Shown here: piece by piece, positions 26,182 through 33,695 of the stretch
Layout of the letters: every line of letters starts with the position of its first letter
How positions within the stretch are numbered: the stretch's first letter is position 1
From: Hymenobacter profundi
GTDB lineage: Bacteria; Bacteroidota; Bacteroidia; Cytophagales; Hymenobacteraceae
Length of the DNA stretch: 64,000 bases
Direction of reading: 5' to 3'
Assembly (NCBI RefSeq): GCF_019334315.1
Contig: NZ_JAHWGL010000011.1
Coordinates: 1 to 64,000 of the forward strand
Translations under genes and position numbers: made by a program
The notes under the pieces: model-generated
Seen by the model: only the letters and a program-made list of their open reading frames with translations
Databases searched by the model: none
Told to the model about the DNA's origin: nothing

Positions 26182-26189
26182 TACTTTTG
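26182..26189 (+). promoter_or_regulatory. -7 promoter element for gcvT
   Basis: TACTTTTG is an exact TAnnTTTG match. Transcription would start near 26195, which rules out the upstream in-frame ATG at 26126 and supports the gcvT start at 26249. Confidence 0.55.
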
Positions 26190-26248
26190 CCCGTGTCCGG
26201 CCTCGGCTGGTTCTGGTTTGTCTTTCTACCCTTCTTCTTGTTTTCTCC

Positions 26249-27352
26249 ATGAGCGAAGCTCTCAAGACCGTTGCCCTGAACGATGTGCACCAGCAGTTGG
26301 GTGCCAAAATGGTGCCCTTCGCGGGCTTCAACATGCCCGTGCGCTACTCTTCCGACCTCGAAGAACACCGGACCGTGCGCCGGGGCGTGGGCATTTTCGA
26401 CGTGTCGCACATGGGCGAATTCCGGGTGCGTGGCCCGCAGGCCCTCGGCCTCATCCAGCGCGTCACCACCAACGACGCCAGCAAGCTCCAGGACGGCAAA
26501 GCGCAATACTCTTGCCTGCCCAACGAGGAAGGCGGCATCGTAGACGACCTATTGGTGTATAAGCTAGCCGACGAAGACTACCTGCTGGTGGTAAACGCGG
26601 GCAACATCGACAAGGACTGGGCCTGGATTTCGGCGCGCAACACCGAGGGCGCGGAGCTGGAAAACCAGTCGGAGCAGTGGAGCCTGTTTGCCGTGCAAGG
26701 CCCTAAGGCTGCTGCGGCGCTCCAGTCTCTCACCGACACCGACCTGGCCAGCATTCCTTACTACTCCTTTGTGCAGGGCACATTGGCTGGTGCGCCCGGT
26801 GTTATTCTCTCGGCTACGGGCTACACGGGTGCGGGCGGCTTCGAGCTGTATGTGCCTAACGAGTACGCTCAACACGTGTGGGAAGCGGTGATGGAAGCCG
26901 GGCAGGAGTACGGCATCAAGCCCATCGGCCTGGGCGCCCGCGACACGCTGCGCCTGGAAATGGGCTACTGCCTCTACGGCAACGACATCACCGACGAAAC
27001 TTCGCCTCTGGAAGCCGGCTTGGGGTGGATTACCAAGTTCACAAAAGACTTCACCAACGCCGATGCCCTGAAACAGCAGAAAGCCGAAGGCGTGACACGC
27101 AAGCTGGTAGGCTTTGTGATGGACGGCCCCGGCATTCCGCGCAGCCACTACGAGCTGGTGAACGAGGCGGGCGAGAAAATTGGGGAGGTAACGTCGGGCA
27201 CTCAGTCACCCTCGCTTAGCAAAGGGGTAGGGCTAGGCTACGTGCAGACTGCCTACAGCCAGCCCGGTAGTCAGGTTTTTGTGTTGGTGCGTGGCAAGCA
27301 ACTGCCAGCTACCGTTACCAAACTGCCTTTTGTGTCGGGCACAGAAGCATAA
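26249..27352 (+). CDS. gcvT: Glycine cleavage system aminomethyltransferase (T protein)
   Basis: GcvT takes the aminomethyl group from the H protein, releases ammonia and makes methylene-tetrahydrofolate. From the ATG at 26249 the protein has 367 residues, the usual size. Family motifs are [14 protein letters not shown] near 20-33, [13 protein letters not shown] near 51-63, TTNDASKL near 74-81, [13 protein letters not shown] near 191-203 and [16 protein letters not shown] near 230-245. The glycine riboswitch often found before gcv genes is not present in the short leader. Other gcv genes are elsewhere. A hairpin with a T run follows. Confidence 0.96.
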   Translation: MSEALKTVALNDVHQQLGAKMVPFAGFNMPVRYSSDLEEHRTVRRGVGIFDVSHMGEFRVRGPQALGLIQRVTTNDASKLQDGKAQYSCLPNEEGGIVDDLLVYKLADEDYLLVVNAGNIDKDWAWISARNTEGAELENQSEQWSLFAVQGPKAAAALQSLTDTDLASIPYYSFVQGTLAGAPGVILSATGYTGAGGFELYVPNEYAQHVWEAVMEAGQEYGIKPIGLGARDTLRLEMGYCLYGNDITDETSPLEAGLGWITKFTKDFTNADALKQQKAEGVTRKLVGFVMDGPGIPRSHYELVNEAGEKIGEVTSGTQSPSLSKGVGLGYVQTAYSQPGSQVFVLVRGKQLPATVTKLPFVSGTEA

Positions 27353-27370
27353 GCACTAATTAGATGGATG

Positions 27371-27412
27371 GGGGTAGGGACAGCTTATCGGCATCCCTAC
27401 CCCTGTTGTTTT
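27371..27412 (+). terminator. Intrinsic terminator of gcvT
   Basis: GGGGTAGGGA (27371-27380) pairs exactly with 27394-27403, followed by a T-rich stretch ending near 27413. Confidence 0.88.
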
Positions 27413-27458
27413 TATACTGCCTTCACGACTATTGGGCGCCTGCAAGGTGCTTATTCCT

Positions 27459-28172
27459 ATGCCGACTCTGGATATTTGTTTTTCGCCTGACCTGCTGCCA
27501 CTCTACGATTTACGTGGGCGCATAGCCGTGGTGGTGGATATTTTGCGGGCTACCTCAAGCATCGTTACGGCGCTGGCGCAGGGCGTTACGCATTTGGTGC
27601 CAGTTGAGACGCTGGCGGAGTGCCGGGCGCTGGCCGCCGATAACTACCTGACTGCTGCCGAGCGCGACGGTGTGCAGGCAGAAGGGGTAGATCTTGGCAA
27701 TTCGCCCTTCGGCTACCTCAATGGGATAGTGCCGGTGCAAGGCCGCAACGTGGCCATCACCACCACCAACGGCACCCGCGCTATGCACCTGTCGCGCGCG
27801 GCCAATGAGGTAGTGGTAGGGGCTTTCCTGAACCTGGGAGCCGTGGCCGATTTTCTACGCCAGCAGGGTAGGGATGTAATCGTGGTATGCGCCGGCTGGA
27901 AAGGTCATTTTTGTCTCGAAGACACGCTGTTCGGTGGCGCTCTAGCTGCCCGCCTCGCCCCAGACTTCGACGTAACCAGTTCTGACGCCACCCTGGCTGC
28001 CCTCGACCTCTGGGAAAAAGCCAGCCCCGACGTAGCCGCCTACCTCCTGAAATCGGCCCACGTGCGCCGCCTCAACCGCCTCGAAGCTCACAAAGACATG
28101 GAATTCTGCGTGCGCCAAGATGAATATAACTTGGTACCGGTGTGGCGGGAAGGAAAAATTGTGAAGTTGTGA
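27459..28172 (+). CDS. comB: 2-phosphosulfolactate phosphatase family protein (ComB)
   Basis: This 237-residue ComB-family protein starts at the ATG at 27459. In methanogens ComB removes phosphate from 2-phosphosulfolactate during coenzyme M synthesis. Family blocks include VVVDILRATSSI, ERDGVQAEGVDLGNSPFGY, ITTTNGTRAM and VVCAGWKG. Bacteroidota do not make coenzyme M, so the substrate here is open. Supply of a sulfonate, for example for sulfonolipids, is a guess. No other sulfonate gene is adjacent. It converges with mazG across a palindromic repeat. Confidence 0.87.
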   Translation: MPTLDICFSPDLLPLYDLRGRIAVVVDILRATSSIVTALAQGVTHLVPVETLAECRALAADNYLTAAERDGVQAEGVDLGNSPFGYLNGIVPVQGRNVAITTTNGTRAMHLSRAANEVVVGAFLNLGAVADFLRQQGRDVIVVCAGWKGHFCLEDTLFGGALAARLAPDFDVTSSDATLAALDLWEKASPDVAAYLLKSAHVRRLNRLEAHKDMEFCVRQDEYNLVPVWREGKIVKL

Positions 28173-28187
28173 GGTATTGAAAACGTC

Positions 28188-28289
28188 TGTCATCCTGAGC
28201 AGAGCGAAGGACCTTCTCACCTAAGATCGATGCTCGTACCAGCGACTCGTTTTTAGGTGAGAAGGTCCTTCGCTCTGCTCAGGATGACA
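28188..28289. repeat. Intergenic palindromic repeat with 37 bp arms
   Basis: Bases 28188-28224 are an exact reverse complement of 28253-28289, with a 28-base loop. The arms share GTCATCCTGAG, CGAAGGACCTT and GTGAGAAGGTCCTTCG with the element at 23854-23997. It lies between convergent comB and mazG. Confidence 0.85.
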
Positions 28290-28311
28290 CGCGTCTTTTT
28301 CATTCACAACT

Positions 28312-28638
28312 CTATTTCAACTTCTCATTTTCCTTATGACGAGTAGCATCCCGCTGCGTTTTCTTAGCCAGATTGCGTTGCAACGCTTCGGTTAGATTGA
28401 CGCCTGTTTGGTTGGCCAGGCAGATAACCACGAACAATACATCGGCCAACTCATCGGCTAGCACCTTGTCCTTATCTGACTCTTTAAACGACTGCTCGCC
28501 GTATTGCCGGGCAATGATGCGGGCTACTTCGCCTACCTCTTCCGTCAGCATGGCCATGTTGGTTAGCTCATTAAAGTAACGGACACCAGTAGTTTGAATC
28601 CACTGATCTACGGTTTGCTGGGCTTCTTCGATAGTCAT
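28312..28638 (-). CDS. MazG-like nucleotide pyrophosphohydrolase
   Basis: This small all-alpha NTP pyrophosphatase of 108 residues hydrolyses (d)NTPs to NMP and pyrophosphate and removes unusual nucleotides. The metal-binding EEVGE motif is at about 33-37 and DELADVL at about 62-68, the usual EExxE ... ExxD arrangement. The size fits the single-domain MazG/dCTPase-like group, not full-length two-domain MazG. It lies downstream of dtd on the minus strand, 95 bases away. Both can be seen as quality-control enzymes, but whether they share a transcript is unproven. Confidence 0.9.
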   Translation of the reverse strand: MTIEEAQQTVDQWIQTTGVRYFNELTNMAMLTEEVGEVARIIARQYGEQSFKESDKDKVLADELADVLFVVICLANQTGVNLTEALQRNLAKKTQRDATRHKENEKLK

Positions 28639-28733
28639 GATTGGTGAGTTGGTGAAGTTGTGAAATGGTGGGTTTGACCTTCTAATGATGCAAGTTGCGC
28701 AAACCTCGACGTTAGAACGTCAACTTCACTATC

Positions 28734-29174
28734 TCACCGTTCCAGCACAATCGTCACCGGCCCGTCGTTCACCAACGCTACCTGCATATCGGCGCCGAAC
28801 TCGCCGGTAGGCACGGGCTGGCCCAGCAGGGTAGTAAGTAGCTGCACAAACTGCTCGTAGAGCGGCACGGCCACGGCCGGCGGCGCAGCGCCCACGTAGC
28901 TGGGGCGTGTGCCTTTGCTGGCATCGGCCAGCAGCGTAAACTGGCTGACAACCAGCACTTGCCCGCCCACATCCTGCACCGAGCGGTTCATCTTGCCTTC
29001 ATCGTCGGCGAAAATACGGAGCTGGATCAGCTTGCGGGCCATCCAGTCCAGGGTAGGGGCTGAGTCGGTGGGAGCAAAGCCTGCCAGCACCAGTAGGCCG
29101 GGGCCAATCTCGCCAGTCAGGCGACCTTCTACGGTTACGCGAGCCTCACGGACCCGCTGTACTACAACGCGCAT
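28734..29174 (-). CDS. dtd: D-aminoacyl-tRNA deacylase
   Basis: Dtd hydrolyses D-aminoacyl-tRNAs and glycyl-tRNA(Ala) to prevent misincorporation. I start at the ATG at 29174 (MRVVVQRV), giving 146 residues, the family's standard length. An in-frame earlier start adds five residues. The cross-dimer active-site motifs are VSQFTLLAD near 75-83 and NDGPVTI near the C-terminus, where GP belongs to the chirality-selecting Gly-cisPro pair. It is divergent from the membrane protein gene at 29240, with 65 bases shared. Confidence 0.95.
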   Translation of the reverse strand: MRVVVQRVREARVTVEGRLTGEIGPGLLVLAGFAPTDSAPTLDWMARKLIQLRIFADDEGKMNRSVQDVGGQVLVVSQFTLLADASKGTRPSYVGAAPPAVAVPLYEQFVQLLTTLLGQPVPTGEFGADMQVALVNDGPVTIVLER

Positions 29175-29239
29175 AAGCAGGGTAAACAAGGAATGATGTG
29201 CCGGCAGATGTCGTACTTCGCGGAGTACCCCCTCTCGGC

Positions 29240-30757
29240 ATGGCTGATTTTATCCTCACGAAATACGACAATCCATCCCGAACAGCCACGCTGGCGTGGC
29301 TACTGCCCGCGTGGGTGCTGGTAGCCGCTGTGCGTTTGCCCGGCCTAGCCAGCATGGCGCTACCCGACTACGACTCGGTGCGCAACTGGCAGATTGTGCA
29401 GGAGTTGGTCCGTGGCGACTTGCGCCATCTGTTCTACCACGCCAGCCCCGGCTTCTATCTGCTCTTCGCGCCCGTGGCGGCACTCCAACCCGATTTTCAC
29501 TGGTATCTATACCTGAATGTTCTGCTGTCGACGCTGGCGGTAGGCACGCTGGCTGCCGTGGTGGGCTACATGGTGCGGCTGCGCCCGCCCGAAACGGCGC
29601 TGCTCACGCTGCTCATCGGCACCAGCATCTTCCTCACCTTCGCCGCCCGCGACTTCACCATGAACTCGGTGATGCTGCTCGCCTTCGCAGGCCTGCTACA
29701 TGCGTACTACCAACGGATACAACGCCCTTCTCGCCGCACCCTACTAACAGCTACCGGATGGTTAGCGCTGGGGCTGTGCTTCAACTATAAATTCTTGTTC
29801 TGCCTACCCATTCTGCTTGTACTGGAATGGCGAGCCGCTGATGGGCTGTTGCGTCAACCAAGCAACGCCGGCCGTGTGCTGCTGGTGCTGTCGGCGCCCT
29901 ACCTGGTGTTGGGGCTAGTGGGCTGGGTAGGTGGCCTACAGTGGTGGCGTTGGCCTGCTACATACTACGGTATTCTGTTTCCGTCGGCCAGTAACGCGGC
30001 GGGTCGGGCCGGTAACTTTCGCCTCGATTTGCTGTACTACCCGCACTATCTCGTGGCGTTTGAGTCGCCGGTGCAGTGGCTGGGGCTGCTGGCTTTCCCG
30101 CTGATATTTTGGCGAGTGCTGCGCGCTGGCTGGCAGCGCCCTAATGCAGTTTTTTACCTTGCTGTGTGGTCGTACTGCTTTCTTGGTGGCTTTTCGCTGC
30201 TGCTGAAAGCCCCGCGAGGCCTGCTATTTGCCTACGGACTTTTTGCGGCGTTGGGCTTCTTGGTGCTACGTCATGTACTGCGACAGCGCCTGGGTTGGCT
30301 AACGGTGGTTGTAGGCGTGGCGGTGTTGGGTAACATGATCCATATTCAGCAAGAAATCTATGCTTACACTGGTACCAATTACCCAGCAGTAGCGCAATGG
30401 CTCCAAGCACACCACAGCCACAAAACCGTGAGCACCGTGGGGCTTTCCTTGGCGCCCTACCTTGCCCCCGATTCCTTAAAGAGTATCACAGACGAAAAGC
30501 AACTGCCTACCCTGCGTAAACGTCACTACCAGTACGTAGTGCTCGATGCTTATTGGCGCGTCACAGGTATTGCGCACTTCGATTCGTTGCGGCGTCAGCA
30601 GCCGTTAGTCACATGGCGCGAACCATTGCTCACAGCACCACTACTCTTTCTGGAGCACTCCGAGTTCAGCGGTATTGACTACCCTGAAACCATGCGCCGC
30701 CAACAAGCCGCCGCCCAAGACACGGTACAACTGGCGGTATTTGAATTGAACCAGTGA
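29240..30757 (+). CDS. Polytopic membrane protein, GT-C glycosyltransferase-like
   Basis: This 505-residue inner-membrane protein starts at the ATG at 29240. About ten to eleven hydrophobic helices span residues 15-380. A soluble region of about 120 residues at the C-terminus is probably periplasmic. The first external loop carries LPDYDSVRNWQIV and later HLFYHASPGFYLLFAP. This resembles the acidic catalytic loop and layout of GT-C (PMT/ArnT-like) lipid-linked sugar transferases, without a decisive motif. Donor and acceptor are unknown. Nothing around it encodes polysaccharide or lipid A functions. Confidence 0.6.
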   Translation: MADFILTKYDNPSRTATLAWLLPAWVLVAAVRLPGLASMALPDYDSVRNWQIVQELVRGDLRHLFYHASPGFYLLFAPVAALQPDFHWYLYLNVLLSTLAVGTLAAVVGYMVRLRPPETALLTLLIGTSIFLTFAARDFTMNSVMLLAFAGLLHAYYQRIQRPSRRTLLTATGWLALGLCFNYKFLFCLPILLVLEWRAADGLLRQPSNAGRVLLVLSAPYLVLGLVGWVGGLQWWRWPATYYGILFPSASNAAGRAGNFRLDLLYYPHYLVAFESPVQWLGLLAFPLIFWRVLRAGWQRPNAVFYLAVWSYCFLGGFSLLLKAPRGLLFAYGLFAALGFLVLRHVLRQRLGWLTVVVGVAVLGNMIHIQQEIYAYTGTNYPAVAQWLQAHHSHKTVSTVGLSLAPYLAPDSLKSITDEKQLPTLRKRHYQYVVLDAYWRVTGIAHFDSLRRQQPLVTWREPLLTAPLLFLEHSEFSGIDYPETMRRQQAAAQDTVQLAVFELNQ

Positions 30758-30943
30758 CACGATATACGTCCTCGCTTAGCTGTTCCAAGTCAGAACTATA
30801 CTCAAGCATCTTTGCTACGTGCGTCTGCTTAAAGTTGGGTTAGTTTTATACAGGCGGCGCGGCTAGATTCGGGGCGCAGCTATTCAAGCGTAGGCCTCAT
30901 TCGGCAGATCCGAGCGAGGGCAGCCCTTTATACATGTGTTCTT

Positions 30944-32008
30944 TTACCGCATAATCTTCAGGCTATCCAGCGTGTGCTGGTAACGGCGAGCATTCTTTTT
31001 ATGCTCCGCGAAGGTTTCGGCGAAATCGGAATAGCCGCTTCGGTCGGGGCGGGCGCAGAAAAAGAGGTATTGGTGCGCGGCAGGGCGCAGCACGGCATCC
31101 AGGCTCTGGCGGTTGGCGGAGGTAATGGGGCCGGGCGGCAGGCCCGCGTGCTTGTAGGTATTGTAAGGCGAATCGACCAGCTTATCCTTATTCAGCACCC
31201 GCTTCACTCCAAAGTTGCCGATGGCCCAAAGTAGAGTAGGGTCGGCTTGCAGGCGCATGCGGCGGCGCAGGCGGTTAAGGTACACCCCAGCAATAATGGG
31301 TTTGTCCTGCGGCATGGCGGTTTCGCGCTGCACAATACTGGCCAGCACGTGTACCTGGGTAGGCGACAGGCCCAGCGAGTCGGCCTGCTGACGCCGTTGG
31401 GCGGTCCAGAACTGCCGGTGCGTAGCCGCTGCCGAGTCCATAAACTGCTGCGCCGAGGTATTCCAAACCAGCCGATAAGGGCCGGGTAAAAACAGGGTTA
31501 GCACAGTGGTAGTATCAAGCTGATACTGTCGCTGTAGCCACTCGTTGTCTTGCAGCAATTGCCGGAGCGTCGTGGAATCAGCTTCCAGCTGCCGCGCTAT
31601 TTGCCGGACTAGCTGAGGTTTGTACTTGAAGGCGTTCAGCTGAAAATCAACAGTGTCTTGCTCTCCTCGTAGAAGCCTGTCGAGCAAAGCATCGTTGCCA
31701 AGACCAAAATCGAGGCGGTAGCGGCCGGGGCGGATTTGGGCTGGGTAGCCGCGCCGTTGGGCTAGCCAGGCAAACGTGGCGGGCTCGTGCAGCAGTTCCT
31801 GCCGCCGCAGCGTATCCAGTACTGTTGCAAACGAGCTGCCCGTACGGATATAGAGGTAGGCCGGTCCTAGCGGTGAAGCTACCACGTTGGGCTTGCGCCA
31901 CACCCGCCACCACGCGTAGCTACCCGCTAGTCCCAGCACTAGTCCCACGCCAAGCAACGTTAATACTACCCACCAGCGCAAACGGGCAGAAGGAGAAGTT
32001 TCTGTCAT
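30944..32008 (-). CDS. mltG: Endolytic peptidoglycan transglycosylase MltG
   Basis: MltG cuts nascent glycan strands and sets their length. I start at the ATG at 32008, giving 354 residues, because a promoter element ends 5 bases before it; upstream in-frame codons would lie in the rnd terminator. One transmembrane helix is at about 12-35. The YceG fold follows, with IVQRET holding the catalytic glutamate, then LQADPTLLWA and SPYNTYKHAGLPPGPI. These match the MltG signature closely. The size is typical of Bacteroidota MltG. Confidence 0.94.
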   Translation of the reverse strand: MTETSPSARLRWWVVLTLLGVGLVLGLAGSYAWWRVWRKPNVVASPLGPAYLYIRTGSSFATVLDTLRRQELLHEPATFAWLAQRRGYPAQIRPGRYRLDFGLGNDALLDRLLRGEQDTVDFQLNAFKYKPQLVRQIARQLEADSTTLRQLLQDNEWLQRQYQLDTTTVLTLFLPGPYRLVWNTSAQQFMDSAAATHRQFWTAQRRQQADSLGLSPTQVHVLASIVQRETAMPQDKPIIAGVYLNRLRRRMRLQADPTLLWAIGNFGVKRVLNKDKLVDSPYNTYKHAGLPPGPITSANRQSLDAVLRPAAHQYLFFCARPDRSGYSDFAETFAEHKKNARRYQHTLDSLKIMR

Positions 32009-32013
32009 CAACA

Positions 32014-32021
32014 CAAAGATA
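32014..32021 (-). promoter_or_regulatory. -7 promoter element for mltG
   Basis: The minus strand reads TATCTTTG, an exact TAnnTTTG match, 5 bases before the mltG ATG. The mRNA would be leaderless or nearly so. The -33 region lies inside the rnd terminator. Confidence 0.6.
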
Positions 32022-32029
32022 AAACACAA

Positions 32030-32053
32030 AAAGCCCGGTTCGCGCCGGGCTTT
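32030..32053 (-). terminator. Intrinsic terminator of rnd
   Basis: AAAGCCCGG (32030-32038) pairs with 32045-32053. On the minus strand it is followed by a T-rich run. It lies 48 bases past the rnd stop. Confidence 0.85.
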
Positions 32054-32100
32054 ATAAGAGAGGGGCAGAGGCTCTTGATGTGCTTTGGCTGCCGAGATGC

Positions 32101-33273
32101 TTATTGAAAAGGGGTAGCAATGCTGTCGTATGACAGCTGATGTTGCACCGCCGTATCGCGCAGAATGGCCTGTTGCCACGGCCGAAGGGCCTGTTCAGCG
32201 CCTTGCTCAATGATGTCCGATATCAGCCGGTTCGAGAGCACAAGGTTCGCTACGTAGCCGTTGATATCCTCCGTAATGAACGTTTTTAACTGTAATAGCA
32301 ACTGCTCGCGGGCATCGGCGCGGGCGGCTTTCTCCCCACTCAAACGCCGCCGAAACGGGAAGCGCCGCTGCTCGGGTGGTAGGGTTGGCTCAGGCACTGG
32401 CACAAATACGTCAGGTAGGAAGCCGGCCAGTTGGTCGATGTAGGGCGTGCGCTTCAGCTCGGGGTGTAAGCCTCGGGCGGCTTTCCATTCCTCCAGCGTG
32501 CGGGGTGTATCGCGAGCCAGCTCGGCGAGGCGGTCGTTGGCAAATACCATGTACGGCGGCCGGTCGATTTGCCGGGCTACCTGGTCGCGTAGCATATATA
32601 GGTCGCGAAACAGGGGCATTTCGGGTGGCAGGATGCGGTATTTGCCGGCCATGCGTAGGTAGGGCCGCTCGTCGCGGGTGTAGCGTACGTCTTCTAGCGC
32701 TGCGTTTTCCTCATCGGCCCAATGTGTGCGGTCTAGTGCTGCCAGCTTATCGCGTAGGCGGTCAGCCAGCTCGAACAGGTACAGCACATCGTTGGCGGCA
32801 TACTGCTTCTGAGCTTCTGTAAGCGGCCGCTTCAACCAGTTCGACTTTTGCTCACCCTTGTCCACCTCAATGCCCAACTCGCTCTGAATTAATCGGCCCA
32901 GGGAAATATTGTTATCTGCCTCGGCGAGTAGCGTGTACTGTACGCTGGTGTCGGTGATGTGGCGCACGTGCACGCCGTACAGCTCATCAAGCAGTAGAAT
33001 ATCCGACTTGCAGCTGTGAAATACCTTTTCCACGGCCGGGTCGCGCAGTAGCTCCCAAATCGGTTCTAGCTCGTGCGCCGGGTTGGTGAGCGGCAATGGG
33101 TCGATGAGGTAGACGGTGCGGCCATCAAAAAGCTGAATCAGCGCCAGATTGCGGCCATAACGATGGCGCATGTCGTCAAACTCCAAGTCGATGGCAATGC
33201 GAGGCTGATTATGGAGCGTGGCGGCGCACTGTTGCACCTCGGTGGCTGCAGTGAGGTATTGAATGGAAGGCAT
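32101..33273 (-). CDS. rnd: Ribonuclease D
   Basis: RNase D is a DEDD 3'-5' exonuclease that trims tRNA and other stable RNA 3' ends. The 390 residues hold Exo I at IDLEFD (D29, E31), Exo II around FHSCKSDILLLDELYG, and Exo III in YAANDVLYLFELADRL. An HRDC domain lies at about 215-290 (LRDQVARQIDRPPYMVF) and a variable C-terminal part follows. The length is normal. A 422-base AT-rich region separates it from the divergent third susC gene. Confidence 0.93.
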   Translation of the reverse strand: MPSIQYLTAATEVQQCAATLHNQPRIAIDLEFDDMRHRYGRNLALIQLFDGRTVYLIDPLPLTNPAHELEPIWELLRDPAVEKVFHSCKSDILLLDELYGVHVRHITDTSVQYTLLAEADNNISLGRLIQSELGIEVDKGEQKSNWLKRPLTEAQKQYAANDVLYLFELADRLRDKLAALDRTHWADEENAALEDVRYTRDERPYLRMAGKYRILPPEMPLFRDLYMLRDQVARQIDRPPYMVFANDRLAELARDTPRTLEEWKAARGLHPELKRTPYIDQLAGFLPDVFVPVPEPTLPPEQRRFPFRRRLSGEKAARADAREQLLLQLKTFITEDINGYVANLVLSNRLISDIIEQGAEQALRPWQQAILRDTAVQHQLSYDSIATPFQ

Positions 33274-33695
33274 TGAGTAGTACTAACAGAAAACGCAATA
33301 TAGACTCTAAAGTAGATAAAAGATTAGGGTAATAGGAATAGTACAAATCAAAACTGTTAGTTTGCATATCGATACACAACAGTACTAGGAGGGTTATTAT
33401 ATGCTATAAAATAAATGAAAAATACTGAGTGTTTAATGAATTATTCTTACTTTTAGTTAAAAATAAATAGCGATACTGTTCAAAGGCTATGACACTACGG
33501 TATCCGCTTCATGTTGCTCTTAAGACTAACTTAAGCAGGACGACCTTCGGTAGTAAAAGTTGAATGTTAGTAGGTAGAGCTGAGAAAGTTTAGACTGTAT
33601 ATTTTTCGCTAAAAGTGTATGACGTAAGCAGTCTACACTATAGAATCGCCTCGTTAGATGATTTCTTTCCATTTTTTCAACTTTTCTTTTTTCCA
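33274..33695. promoter_or_regulatory. Divergent control region between rnd and the third susCD operon
   Basis: This 422-base AT-rich region has no convincing reading frame. TATATTTT near 33598-33605 is one mismatch from TAnnTTTG and could serve susC, giving a leader of about 85 bases. I see no clear element for rnd and no regulator-binding palindrome I can name. Confidence 0.45.

Noticed and set aside
26564..27148. 194-codon minus-strand frame inside gcvT
   Set aside because: It is a shadow of gcvT codon bias, with no recognisable protein features.
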